Part shown: positions 8,293-15,654 of the stretch, piece by piece
Position numbering within the stretch: position 1 is the first letter of the stretch
Layout of the letters: every line of letters begins with the position of its first letter
Translations under genes and position numbers: made by a program
The notes under the pieces: generated by a model
The model's input: only the letters and a program-made list of their open reading frames with translations
What the model was told of the DNA's origin: nothing
Databases searched by the model: none
NCBI GenBank assembly: GCA_013329135.1
Contig: DUKU01000080.1
Location: 446-28,226, forward strand
Reading direction: 5' to 3'
DNA: 27,781 nucleotides
Origin: Thermoplasmata archaeon
Lineage (GTDB): Archaea; Thermoplasmatota; Thermoplasmata; UBA10834

Positions 8293-8453
8293 TACGCAAG
8301 GCAAGATGACTTGCGACCTAGCAGTATGCCACTGTGGCTTAGAGGTATAGCGACGCCTTGGTAAGGCGTAGGTCGAGGGCTCGATTCCCTCCAGTGGCTC
8401 ATCTATCCTTCAAGGCGTTAGAAAAGGCAGTTGGGGTTTGAGGAAGGGGTTTT
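8293..8453. repeat. conserved core of duplication copy B around the second tRNA-Thr
   Basis: This is the counterpart of 4903-5062, running from tacgcaaggcaagatgac through the tRNA to aaggggtttt. The order and orientation of neighbours (rqcH on minus, tRNA on plus, secreted protein on minus) are the same as in copy A, which supports a direct tandem duplication. Confidence 0.85.
8328..8399 (+). tRNA. second tRNA-Thr (GGT), probably decaying
   Basis: It is identical to the tRNA-Thr at 4939-5010 except for one base. The first base of the T loop is C (ctcgatt) instead of the nearly invariant T54, which would break the T54-A58 pair that holds the elbow of the tRNA. Two more differences lie outside the body. 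The TATA box has been deleted (ccctctct in place of ttttaata), and the encoded CCA is lost because one C is missing (ctcatc against ctccatc). All stems and the anticodon are intact, so it might still fold. Without a promoter it may be silent. Confidence 0.75.
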
Positions 8454-8469
8454 CGATCGCGTCCAGGGC

Positions 8470-11400
8470 TCACTCGACGACCGTTATCCGGACCTCGATC
8501 CTGAACATGTCCGCGGAGCCGAGGAACCCGAAGGTCGCGGCGCCGACATATATTCCCGGCACCGCCGGCACGCTCCACTCGATGACGAACTCGTGCGCGC
8601 CGGAGCCTACGAGGGAATCGAAGCCAGACGCGAGTATGCTCGCGCCCTGTATGCCCTGCATCACGCTGAGGCCGAAGTATCCCGGGTCTCCGGAGACGGT
8701 GTAGCCCAGCACCTTGATCAGGTACTGTCCGTCAGCGATGTCCCTGAGGGTCAGGGTCTCCGAGGACCCTCCCATGCCGACATACCAGTACGGCTCGTCG
8801 AGGGTCGCTACGCCGTCCATGTTCGCGTCGTACCACAGGCCCAGGTCTATGTCCGGGCAGTTCTCGACCTCCCAGACGGAGACGATCAGTATGCTCGCCG
8901 TCGCGACCGATATGGGCATCGTGTACGCCGCGTTCGCCAGGTCCGCCACGAAGTCGGACGAGAGCACGTCCTGGTAGATCGGTATACTGTCCCACTGCGT
9001 CGCGATGGTCGGGTCCACGCCTCCGCCGAGCACATCGACGGTCCCGTCGACCGTGATGTCGTAGTACGCGTCGATCGTGCCTGATGCCGAGTCGCCATCT
9101 GACAAGTCCACGGTCAAGTCGACCGAGGACGGGTTGAGGTCGTTCAGGACGACCCACTTGGTCACGCCATCGAACTGCTCTCTGGCCTCGTCGCCCGCCA
9201 TGAGCGGGCACCTGAGCACTATCGCGAACGGCGCCGGGGCCCCGAGGGCGTTCTCATAAGCGCCCAATGGGGCAGCTATGACCTCTTTCGGCCCACCGGT
9301 GTTGGTCCACGAGGCGAATATGCCCGCTCCCATGTACCTCTCGTCGCTCGACGCTATGCCTGTCTGGTAGAAGCCGGGACCGTACGGCGCCGCGAAGATC
9401 TGCTCGTTTGCAGCATCTGGGTCGACCGCGATAGGCGCCAACACGTGTATGTTGATGTCCGTGGGCAGCTCCTCCCAGTCGACAGATGTCATCAGGTACG
9501 CGTTCTCGTCGGGCATCTCTGAGGGCACCGACCAGTATATGCGCCAGTCGCCGACCTCGAACCTCCACCACTTGTCCGACTCGCCCACTACGTCGTTGTT
9601 GTAGGGCGTGTCGAACAGGGAGTCGCCTCCGAACTCGAACTCGTAGTCCGTCGCAGGCACATTGACCAGGATGGGTATGCTCTGCACGCGCGACTCGTCG
9701 TCGATGTACACCGCGGCTCCGTAGGATCCGACAGGCGCATCCTCAGGCACGGTCACCTTGAGCTCCCAGGACACCTGTCCGCCAGCGGGCACATCGGCCG
9801 AGAGCGAACTCTCCCAGTCCTCAGAGCCCGAGAGCCTTGCCTGGGCCCATGGGAACGGCTGGAGCGTGTAGTAGTCCAGCTGGATACTGATATCGATGCC
9901 CGCGGTCGGGACTATCGCCCTGACCCTCACGATCATGCCGTCGGTGATCCTGTCGAGCGGGTCCTTGATCATTATCTGGTTCGCGTTGCACTGGGACCCG
10001 TCCACGCTGAACCTCAGGAGCTCCCAGTTCGAGCCCTTGACGTTCAGGATGCCGTTGCCGTTGAGGTCGACCCAGTCGTGCACCTCGAGCCAGTATTCGA
10101 AGTCCTGGACATAGTCCATGTTCGGGTCGAGCTGCTCGAGCGGCATGAACATCGTGACCTTCAGCAGGTCTGTGCCTTCCGGTATGTACTCCGTCACGTC
10201 GAGCATGATGTCGCCGGTCGTCTTGGTGACCGATTCGATCACATCGGTTTCCAGTGGGTCTCTGAGGAGCAGCTGGCTCGATATGTCGACAGTGACATCT
10301 TCATCGCCGAGGTTGGTCGTCGTGACCAGCTCCACGTCCGACTCGCCTGGCAGTATGAAGTTCGGTGACATCTCGTAGCTCACGCCGTTCAGGCCTCCCG
10401 GGTACAGGGCAGCCTTCGCGAACAGCTCGCCGTCGACCATCGACACGACGCCATCGGAGCCGCTCATCGCATCAGCGTATGTGCCGGCGTTGAGCCAGCC
10501 AGCGCCCTGCTTGAACGGGTCGTAGTGCATGTCGTCCGCGGCCGCCATCAGGACTGCCTTCGCGTAGTCCTTGTCAGGCGCCCCGCCGAATGTCTCCATA
10601 AATGCCTGGTATCCGAGAGCCGCGCCTCCCGCAGTCGTCGGGGTCGCATGGCTCGTGCCGCTCCCGACCTGTAGGTGGGCAGCGCCGTTGCCTATGGTCC
10701 CCAACTCGTCCGCGATGTTGAGCGGCATCGGCTCGAGCGAGTACATGCCGGACGCGATGATCTCCGCGTTCAGCTTGCCGTTCCTGCCAGGTCCCGAGTT
10801 CGAGAACGGAGCGACATCGCCCCACTTCTGCTCGCCTGGTATGGTCTCGTATCCGAGCCAGTACCTGTACTGCATGGTGGTGCCTGCACCAACATGGACC
10901 GAGGTCGCGTCAACGATGCTGTGCACGGTGCCGTATCCCGGGCCGCCGTTGCCGGTGGACCAGAACCAGAGCGTCGGGCCCTGCATCGATATGGTGGTCA
11001 TGATCATGTCCAGCTCCGTGTAGCCCGCATCGACCGCGGTATCCGACCAGCCGTAGCTGTTCGTCACAAGGGTGGCTTCATCGCCAGTGCCAGGAGTGCC
11101 GTCGGCTCCGAACTGGGCGAACATCCAGGCGTTCACGGTGCTCCCGGTGAAGGGTATGCATATGAGTCTCGCACCGGGCGCCATGCCCCCGAGCTGTCCT
11201 CCCATGGTCAATCCCTGAGCGACTGCCGACGAGGATGTCATCGTTCCGTGGGTGCCTGCGTAAGCCCCCATGAAGGCGACCGCGTCCCCAGCCTCGGCCT
11301 TGAACTCAGCGCCGTAGGTCCAGCCGGATGCGGGATAGACATTGATCCCGTCTGCGATCCAGTACGCCATGCCGCCCGAGTAGTCAGCGAAGCCATCGCC

Positions 11401-12441
11401 CGCGTTCCAGGCGCTGGTGTCCGTGAGGCCCGTGGTGGCGTCGTACAGGTCGAAGTACGATATCTCGTCGCCCATCGTGCAGGGCTTGTCGTTGGTGAAT
11501 GAGAAGTCGCGCAGCACGTCGACATAGACCGTGTCGTACACGCCGGAATCAACAGAGTCCACAACGAGCACTGCGACAGGGCCGCCCCAGAGGGCCGCCA
11601 GAGTCGGGTCAGGGTGGTACCCGATGTGGTACGTCCCGCTCATGCTCATGACTTTGTTGCCTTCTATGTCCATGAGGCCCTTGACCTTGTACTTGACCCC
11701 GTCGAACAGCACATGGGCGCCCTTCTTCGCGGCCACCTCAGTCGTGGTGTCGGCCATCCAGCCGCCGATGTTGCCGTTCTTCCACTGCAGCGCGGCGTAG
11801 TCATCGTATGCTATGGGCCAGCCCATATATGGGCCGGATTCGTGCCTGGCCTGCTGTCCCTGCATGTCAGGGTGGGCCATGTCGAACCCGTCGTCGATGA
11901 CTGCCAGAAGCACGCCTTCGCCGTCATAGCCAGACTCCCATGCGTCCACTGCGCCGTGGACCACATCGATGTCGTAGTCTTCGGGCGCCGGCACGAGTGA
12001 GTCAACCGACACGCTGTCCCTGAGCAGCTCCGCCTTCGACTCGTCGACGCTCGGCTTCTCGAAGGCCAGGATGCTCGTCACGCCATCGGCCGCCGCCAAC
12101 GCGGATATAGTCCCCGCGTCCAAGGCCATGAGGCTGACCGTCGGCATTCCAGCGAACTCCCTGCTCGCTATCTCAGGCAGTCCTCTCGAGGTGAGCACGG
12201 TGTTGGCCGCAGCCCTGTCCTCGGCGATCACATACACATCAAAGGGGCCATCGGACTCCAACATCAGCTCTCTCAATGCGGAGTCGACCCTGGCCCCGTT
12301 ACCGTCCGAGCCCATGCCATCCTGGTCATATGCAGTGCTCTGCGCGGTCGTCGGTGTTGGACCGATGACCGCGAGTGCCGCCACGACCATGATCGACGCG
12401 AAGATGACACTTAGGCTAGCTCTCCTTAACATCGTTTTCAC
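8470..12441 (-). CDS. secreted subtilisin-like serine protease (S8 family, pyrolysin/TPP II-like)
   Basis: A 1323-residue exported protease. It has a signal peptide (about 1-34), a propeptide-like region (about 65-130), and a catalytic domain with D183 (AVIDDGFD), H398 (GTHGTM), oxyanion N498 (STGNGG) and S597 (GTSHATP). About 215 residues separate Asp from His, against about 30 in subtilisin. An insertion of this kind is typical of pyrolysin and tripeptidyl peptidase II. Beta-rich domains follow (about 640-1075), and the last 245 residues are the module shared with the protein at 5113-7425. No membrane anchor is seen at the C-terminus, so it is probably released or held non-covalently. It starts at GTG 12441 with a G-rich ribosome binding site (ggggggag, 5 bases of spacing). 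A role in extracellular protein breakdown is likely. Confidence 0.92.
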   Translation of the reverse strand: MKTMLRRASLSVIFASIMVVAALAVIGPTPTTAQSTAYDQDGMGSDGNGARVDSALRELMLESDGPFDVYVIAEDRAAANTVLTSRGLPEIASREFAGMPTVSLMALDAGTISALAAADGVTSILAFEKPSVDESKAELLRDSVSVDSLVPAPEDYDIDVVHGAVDAWESGYDGEGVLLAVIDDGFDMAHPDMQGQQARHESGPYMGWPIAYDDYAALQWKNGNIGGWMADTTTEVAAKKGAHVLFDGVKYKVKGLMDIEGNKVMSMSGTYHIGYHPDPTLAALWGGPVAVLVVDSVDSGVYDTVYVDVLRDFSFTNDKPCTMGDEISYFDLYDATTGLTDTSAWNAGDGFADYSGGMAYWIADGINVYPASGWTYGAEFKAEAGDAVAFMGAYAGTHGTMTSSSAVAQGLTMGGQLGGMAPGARLICIPFTGSTVNAWMFAQFGADGTPGTGDEATLVTNSYGWSDTAVDAGYTELDMIMTTISMQGPTLWFWSTGNGGPGYGTVHSIVDATSVHVGAGTTMQYRYWLGYETIPGEQKWGDVAPFSNSGPGRNGKLNAEIIASGMYSLEPMPLNIADELGTIGNGAAHLQVGSGTSHATPTTAGGAALGYQAFMETFGGAPDKDYAKAVLMAAADDMHYDPFKQGAGWLNAGTYADAMSGSDGVVSMVDGELFAKAALYPGGLNGVSYEMSPNFILPGESDVELVTTTNLGDEDVTVDISSQLLLRDPLETDVIESVTKTTGDIMLDVTEYIPEGTDLLKVTMFMPLEQLDPNMDYVQDFEYWLEVHDWVDLNGNGILNVKGSNWELLRFSVDGSQCNANQIMIKDPLDRITDGMIVRVRAIVPTAGIDISIQLDYYTLQPFPWAQARLSGSEDWESSLSADVPAGGQVSWELKVTVPEDAPVGSYGAAVYIDDESRVQSIPILVNVPATDYEFEFGGDSLFDTPYNNDVVGESDKWWRFEVGDWRIYWSVPSEMPDENAYLMTSVDWEELPTDINIHVLAPIAVDPDAANEQIFAAPYGPGFYQTGIASSDERYMGAGIFASWTNTGGPKEVIAAPLGAYENALGAPAPFAIVLRCPLMAGDEAREQFDGVTKWVVLNDLNPSSVDLTVDLSDGDSASGTIDAYYDITVDGTVDVLGGGVDPTIATQWDSIPIYQDVLSSDFVADLANAAYTMPISVATASILIVSVWEVENCPDIDLGLWYDANMDGVATLDEPYWYVGMGGSSETLTLRDIADGQYLIKVLGYTVSGDPGYFGLSVMQGIQGASILASGFDSLVGSGAHEFVIEWSVPAVPGIYVGAATFGFLGSADMFRIEVRITVVE

Positions 12442-12772
12442 AGTCTCTCCCCCCTGTGCGATGCCACATCATTGTACAAATATGTGGTAAGCAGGAAAGC
12501 GGACTTTCCGCTATTAAGGTCTGTCGGTCAGTAGTGCAAAAAGTGGTACAAAACACGAGATGATGCGGGGGAGGTCGGGTCCTTCGGGCGAGCTGCCGCA
12601 CCGGTCCCTCTGCAGTTCCCTCGCTGGGCCCCTCCACCGAGAGCGCCTTCTCGTCTTTGAAGAGCTGCAGAATGAGCGGACTCGAATCGCACGGATGCCA
12701 TAGGTCGTCAACTTTCAAGTACCACCTGGTATTACTGAATGAAGGCCGCGACCGTACAAGAGGTGTCGTTAG
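12442..12772. other. 331-base intergenic region between subtilase and transporter
   Basis: This region holds the subtilase promoter and a short hairpin at 12498-12512 (agcgga-ctt-tccgct, 6-base stem). The motif gtacaaa occurs twice (12474 and 12547). Near the other end, gtattact at about 12729-12736 may be a weak promoter for the transporter. The open frames here on the minus strand have low-complexity, Arg/Pro-rich translations and no ribosome binding site, so I do not call a gene. Confidence 0.5.
12476..12484 (-). promoter_or_regulatory. TATA box of the subtilase gene
   Basis: The minus strand reads catatttgt about 40 bases ahead of the GTG at 12441. This would start the mRNA about 12 bases before the start codon, just enough to include the G-rich ribosome binding site. 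Confidence 0.4.
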
Positions 12773-14353
12773 ATGAGCGGGACGAAGGTGGACCCTTGGT
12801 CAGTACACAGAGGGGATCCGAAGAGCAAGCACTCCAAGGTCCGCAAGGTCGGCAAGTGGCTGAACAAGAGGAAGATCGGCCTCGCGCTCGGGCCGCTCAT
12901 CTTCCTCATCCTTGTGCTCATGCCAGTGCCGCAGTCGATGGCGGATGTCGCGGCTGACATAGATGCCCCTGAACGCGCGCCCCAGATCGCCCTCGGCACG
13001 CTCCTGTGGGTGCTCGTGTGGTGGGTCACCGAATGCGTCCCGCTCGGCATCGCTGCCCTGCTTCCTCCTATCATCTTCTCGATGTCCAGGATCGTCACCT
13101 GGAAGACCTCCCTCACCGCGTTCACCGATCCCATAATCTGGATATTCATGGCGGGGTTCGTCCTCGCCGCTGCGTTCAGGAAGTGGGACCTCGACCGGAG
13201 GATAGCCCTCAGGCTCGGACTTCTCTACAAGGGGAGCAACCCCATGATAGCAGCATTCTTCGTCGCCGCGCTCCCCGTCTTCATTCTGACTCTGACAGGC
13301 TCCATCACCGCTTCGACGGCGGTGGTGTTCCCGTTCCTGATTGCCTATCTGTCGATGGCAGGGGTCAAGTCCGGGGGCCGTTACAGCGAGGCGTGCATGC
13401 TGGTCCTCGCACAGGCCGCCACCGCAGGCGCGATGCTCCTGCTCATCAGCACTCCGCCGAACCTCATCGCGAAGAGCACTGCGCTTGAGTATGCGGCTGT
13501 AGACCTCACATTCCTCGACTGGCTCATCGTGGGGACCCCTCACGCGATAATCGGCCTGTTTGTCACCTGGATAGTCGTCTTCAAGGTGCTGAAGCCTGAG
13601 GAGAAGACGGTGGCGGCCGACAAGTCGAAGATGATCGCAGTCGCCAAACAGCTAGGCAGGATGAGCAGGGGCGAGAAGGTCGTCGCAGGCCTTCTCGTAC
13701 TGGCTGTGAGCCTCTGGATATTCCCCTCGATAGTGAAGGTCGCCGCCGGGTATAATCCCAGTCTGCAAGGCCTGTCCAGCGACCTGTCCGTCATCATGCC
13801 CGAGGCGATGCCCGCGGTCCTCGTGATACTGCTGGCGGGTCTCATCAGGGTCAGGGATGAACCCGTCCTGAAATGGGACGAGATTGCAAGAGGCATCGAT
13901 TGGAACGTGGTCTTCCTGTTCGGCGGAGGCATCGCGCTCGGGATCGGGTTGGCGGACAGCGGGTTCGCCACTTGGCTCGCGAACGGGGTGGCTGATGCGA
14001 TGGGAGACAACCCGAGCGCGTGGGGGATATACGCCATCTCGTGCGTACTCGGTTTCGTCCTGACATATGCCGCGTCCAACACCGCCGCTGCCCTGATATC
14101 GTGCCCCATCGCGGCAACGCTCGCGATTGGCGCCGGGTTCACTGGCGCAGAGGTACTGGCGCCGATCGTCGGCGCCGGGCTGGCCTGCTCCATATCGAGT
14201 GCAATACCGTCGACCACGCCTCCGATGGCGATAGTCTACAGCTCGGGCTATGTCAAGATCTGGAGCATGTTCAAGGTCGGGATCATCTCCGACACGCTCA
14301 GGCTGAGCGCTCTCATAGTCCTCGGTCCATTGTTCACGAACTTGTTGGTCTGA
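12773..14353 (+). CDS. DASS/SLC13-family sodium-coupled anion transporter
   Basis: A 526-residue integral membrane protein of the divalent anion:Na+ symporter family, which imports dicarboxylates, citrate, sulfate or phosphate. It has a charged cytoplasmic N-terminus of about 35 residues and then roughly 11-12 hydrophobic segments. The two family repeats show their substrate-binding hairpin motifs: STPPNLIA with the preceding SITAST in the first half, and ASNTAAALIS in the second (an SNT-type motif). The substrate cannot be assigned. The start at 12773 has a gaggtg ribosome binding site 7 bases upstream. Neighbours give no pathway clue: subtilase diverges from it and ftsZ follows after its own promoter. 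Confidence 0.88.
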   Translation: MSGTKVDPWSVHRGDPKSKHSKVRKVGKWLNKRKIGLALGPLIFLILVLMPVPQSMADVAADIDAPERAPQIALGTLLWVLVWWVTECVPLGIAALLPPIIFSMSRIVTWKTSLTAFTDPIIWIFMAGFVLAAAFRKWDLDRRIALRLGLLYKGSNPMIAAFFVAALPVFILTLTGSITASTAVVFPFLIAYLSMAGVKSGGRYSEACMLVLAQAATAGAMLLLISTPPNLIAKSTALEYAAVDLTFLDWLIVGTPHAIIGLFVTWIVVFKVLKPEEKTVAADKSKMIAVAKQLGRMSRGEKVVAGLLVLAVSLWIFPSIVKVAAGYNPSLQGLSSDLSVIMPEAMPAVLVILLAGLIRVRDEPVLKWDEIARGIDWNVVFLFGGGIALGIGLADSGFATWLANGVADAMGDNPSAWGIYAISCVLGFVLTYAASNTAAALISCPIAATLAIGAGFTGAEVLAPIVGAGLACSISSAIPSTTPPMAIVYSSGYVKIWSMFKVGIISDTLRLSALIVLGPLFTNLLV

Positions 14354-14428
14354 ACAGCGGCTGGCGCGCGTCCCCTTGCGTGTGCGTAAGCGGGCGCGCA
14401 CGCGTGGCGCTAGTTCTCAGTCTACAGT

Positions 14429-14437
14429 GTTATATAG
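14429..14437 (+). promoter_or_regulatory. TATA box of ftsZ
   Basis: gttatatag lies about 40 bases before the ATG at 14474. This would give a leader of about 14 bases that includes the G-rich ribosome binding site (aaggggat). Confidence 0.5.
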
Positions 14438-14473
14438 TCGTGGACAACACGTAGATACTCAAGGGGATGCACA

Positions 14474-15652
14474 ATGCCGCGAAGTATCATAGAAGGCGCC
14501 TTGGGTTCGAGAGCGCCCGCCGACGATGTTAGCAATGACAAGGGACAGCCGGAGATGTCCGCTGAGGAGTTGGAGATCGAGAAGATCGCCGAAGGCCTCA
14601 ACGTGTGCATCAAGCTCGTCGGGTGCGGAGGCGCTGGGTCCAACACGGTCAACAGGTTCTTCGAGCAGGGAGTCTCCGGCGTGCAGACGCTCGCCATCAA
14701 CACAGACGCGAAGCATCTCCTTTCCGTGAAGGCCAGCAGGAAGATACTGATTGGGAAGACGCTCACGAGGGGATTGGGCGCGGGCGCGAAGCCCGAGATC
14801 GGCGAGCGCGCTGCCATGGAGAACGAGCGCGATCTCGAGGACTTCGTGAAGGGTTCTCAGATCGTTTTCGTGACCGCAGGCATGGGCGGAGGCACGGGCA
14901 CCAGCAGCTCATTCGTCGTGTCCCGCCTTGCCAGGGAGGCGAGGGCGCTCACCGTCGGTGTCGTCACGCTCCCGTTCAAGTCCGAAGGGGAGATGCGGAT
15001 GGAGAACGCCATGGAGGGACTGTCACGCCTCGCGAAGGTGTGCGACACCACGATAGTGATCCCCAACGATACTCTGCTCGAGCTCGTGCCGAACCTGCCG
15101 GTCCAGGCAGCGTTCAAGGTCGCCGACGAGCTCCTTCTCCAGACCATAGGTGGACTCACAGAGATGCTCACCAGGGCCGGCCTGGTCAACGTGGACTATG
15201 CCGACCTCCGCACGATCCTCGACGAGGGCGGTGTATCCCTCATCGGCGTCGGGGAGTCCGAGGGCGCGCCGATGAAGAGGATGGACGAGGCGGTGGACGA
15301 GGCTCTGACATCTCCGTTGCTCGGCAGGATAGACCTCAAGGACGCGAAGGGCGCGCTTGTGAGGGTCGTCGGCGGACCGGACATGACCATAGAAGAGGCC
15401 GCGAAGGCGGCGGAGATCATCTCGAGCAAGCTCAGGCCTGATGGTCGTCTGATCTGGGGCTGCTCCATCGAGAGCGGCATGCAGGGCAAGGTCAAGATAC
15501 TGCTCATCGTGACTGGCGCGAGGTCACAATACGTCCTCCTCCGCGACGGCACGGAACCCGTGATCCAGAGGACTGGCGAGGACTACCGCGGATCGGTCAA
15601 TGTGCCGTCGCATATACACGCCGACGAGGACACGTCTTACTTCGTCAGATGA
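14474..15652 (+). CDS. ftsZ: cell division protein FtsZ
   Basis: A 392-residue tubulin-superfamily GTPase that forms the division ring. Visible motifs are the N-terminal nucleotide loop GCGGAGSNT (50-58), the tubulin signature GGGTGT (138-143) and the T7 catalytic loop NVDYAD (239-244), whose acidic residues complete the GTPase site of the next subunit. The first 45 or so residues are a hydrophilic extension before the core. Archaea often have FtsZ1 and FtsZ2, and I cannot tell the class by eye. The motif set fits FtsZ rather than CetZ. The start has a G-rich ribosome binding site and a TATA box. It converges on feoB with only 2 bases between the stop codons. Confidence 0.93.
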   Translation: MPRSIIEGALGSRAPADDVSNDKGQPEMSAEELEIEKIAEGLNVCIKLVGCGGAGSNTVNRFFEQGVSGVQTLAINTDAKHLLSVKASRKILIGKTLTRGLGAGAKPEIGERAAMENERDLEDFVKGSQIVFVTAGMGGGTGTSSSFVVSRLAREARALTVGVVTLPFKSEGEMRMENAMEGLSRLAKVCDTTIVIPNDTLLELVPNLPVQAAFKVADELLLQTIGGLTEMLTRAGLVNVDYADLRTILDEGGVSLIGVGESEGAPMKRMDEAVDEALTSPLLGRIDLKDAKGALVRVVGGPDMTIEEAAKAAEIISSKLRPDGRLIWGCSIESGMQGKVKILLIVTGARSQYVLLRDGTEPVIQRTGEDYRGSVNVPSHIHADEDTSYFVR

Positions 15653-15654
15653 CC

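Noticed and set aside
4903..8453. The repeated tRNA region as an integration site (att) of a mobile element
   Set aside because: Duplicated tRNA ends are typical of integrated elements, but here the whole tRNA and genes on both sides are duplicated, and no integrase is present between the copies.
12498..12512. Short hairpin agcgga-ctt-tccgct as a terminator or operator
   Set aside because: A 6-base stem is too short to call, and no T-run or gene end is nearby.
12416..12718. 100-residue minus-strand frame in the intergenic region before the subtilase
   Set aside because: It has no ribosome binding site, runs across the subtilase promoter and start, and its translation has no recognisable features.
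12800..14401. Antisense frames of 225-249 residues across the DASS transporter
   Set aside because: No domain, no ribosome binding site, and composition of a shadow frame. The transporter frame has membrane segments and family motifs.
14354..14428. GC-rich alternating cgcgc stretches after the transporter as a terminator
   Set aside because: No clean stem-loop followed by T residues. Archaeal termination does not require such hairpins.
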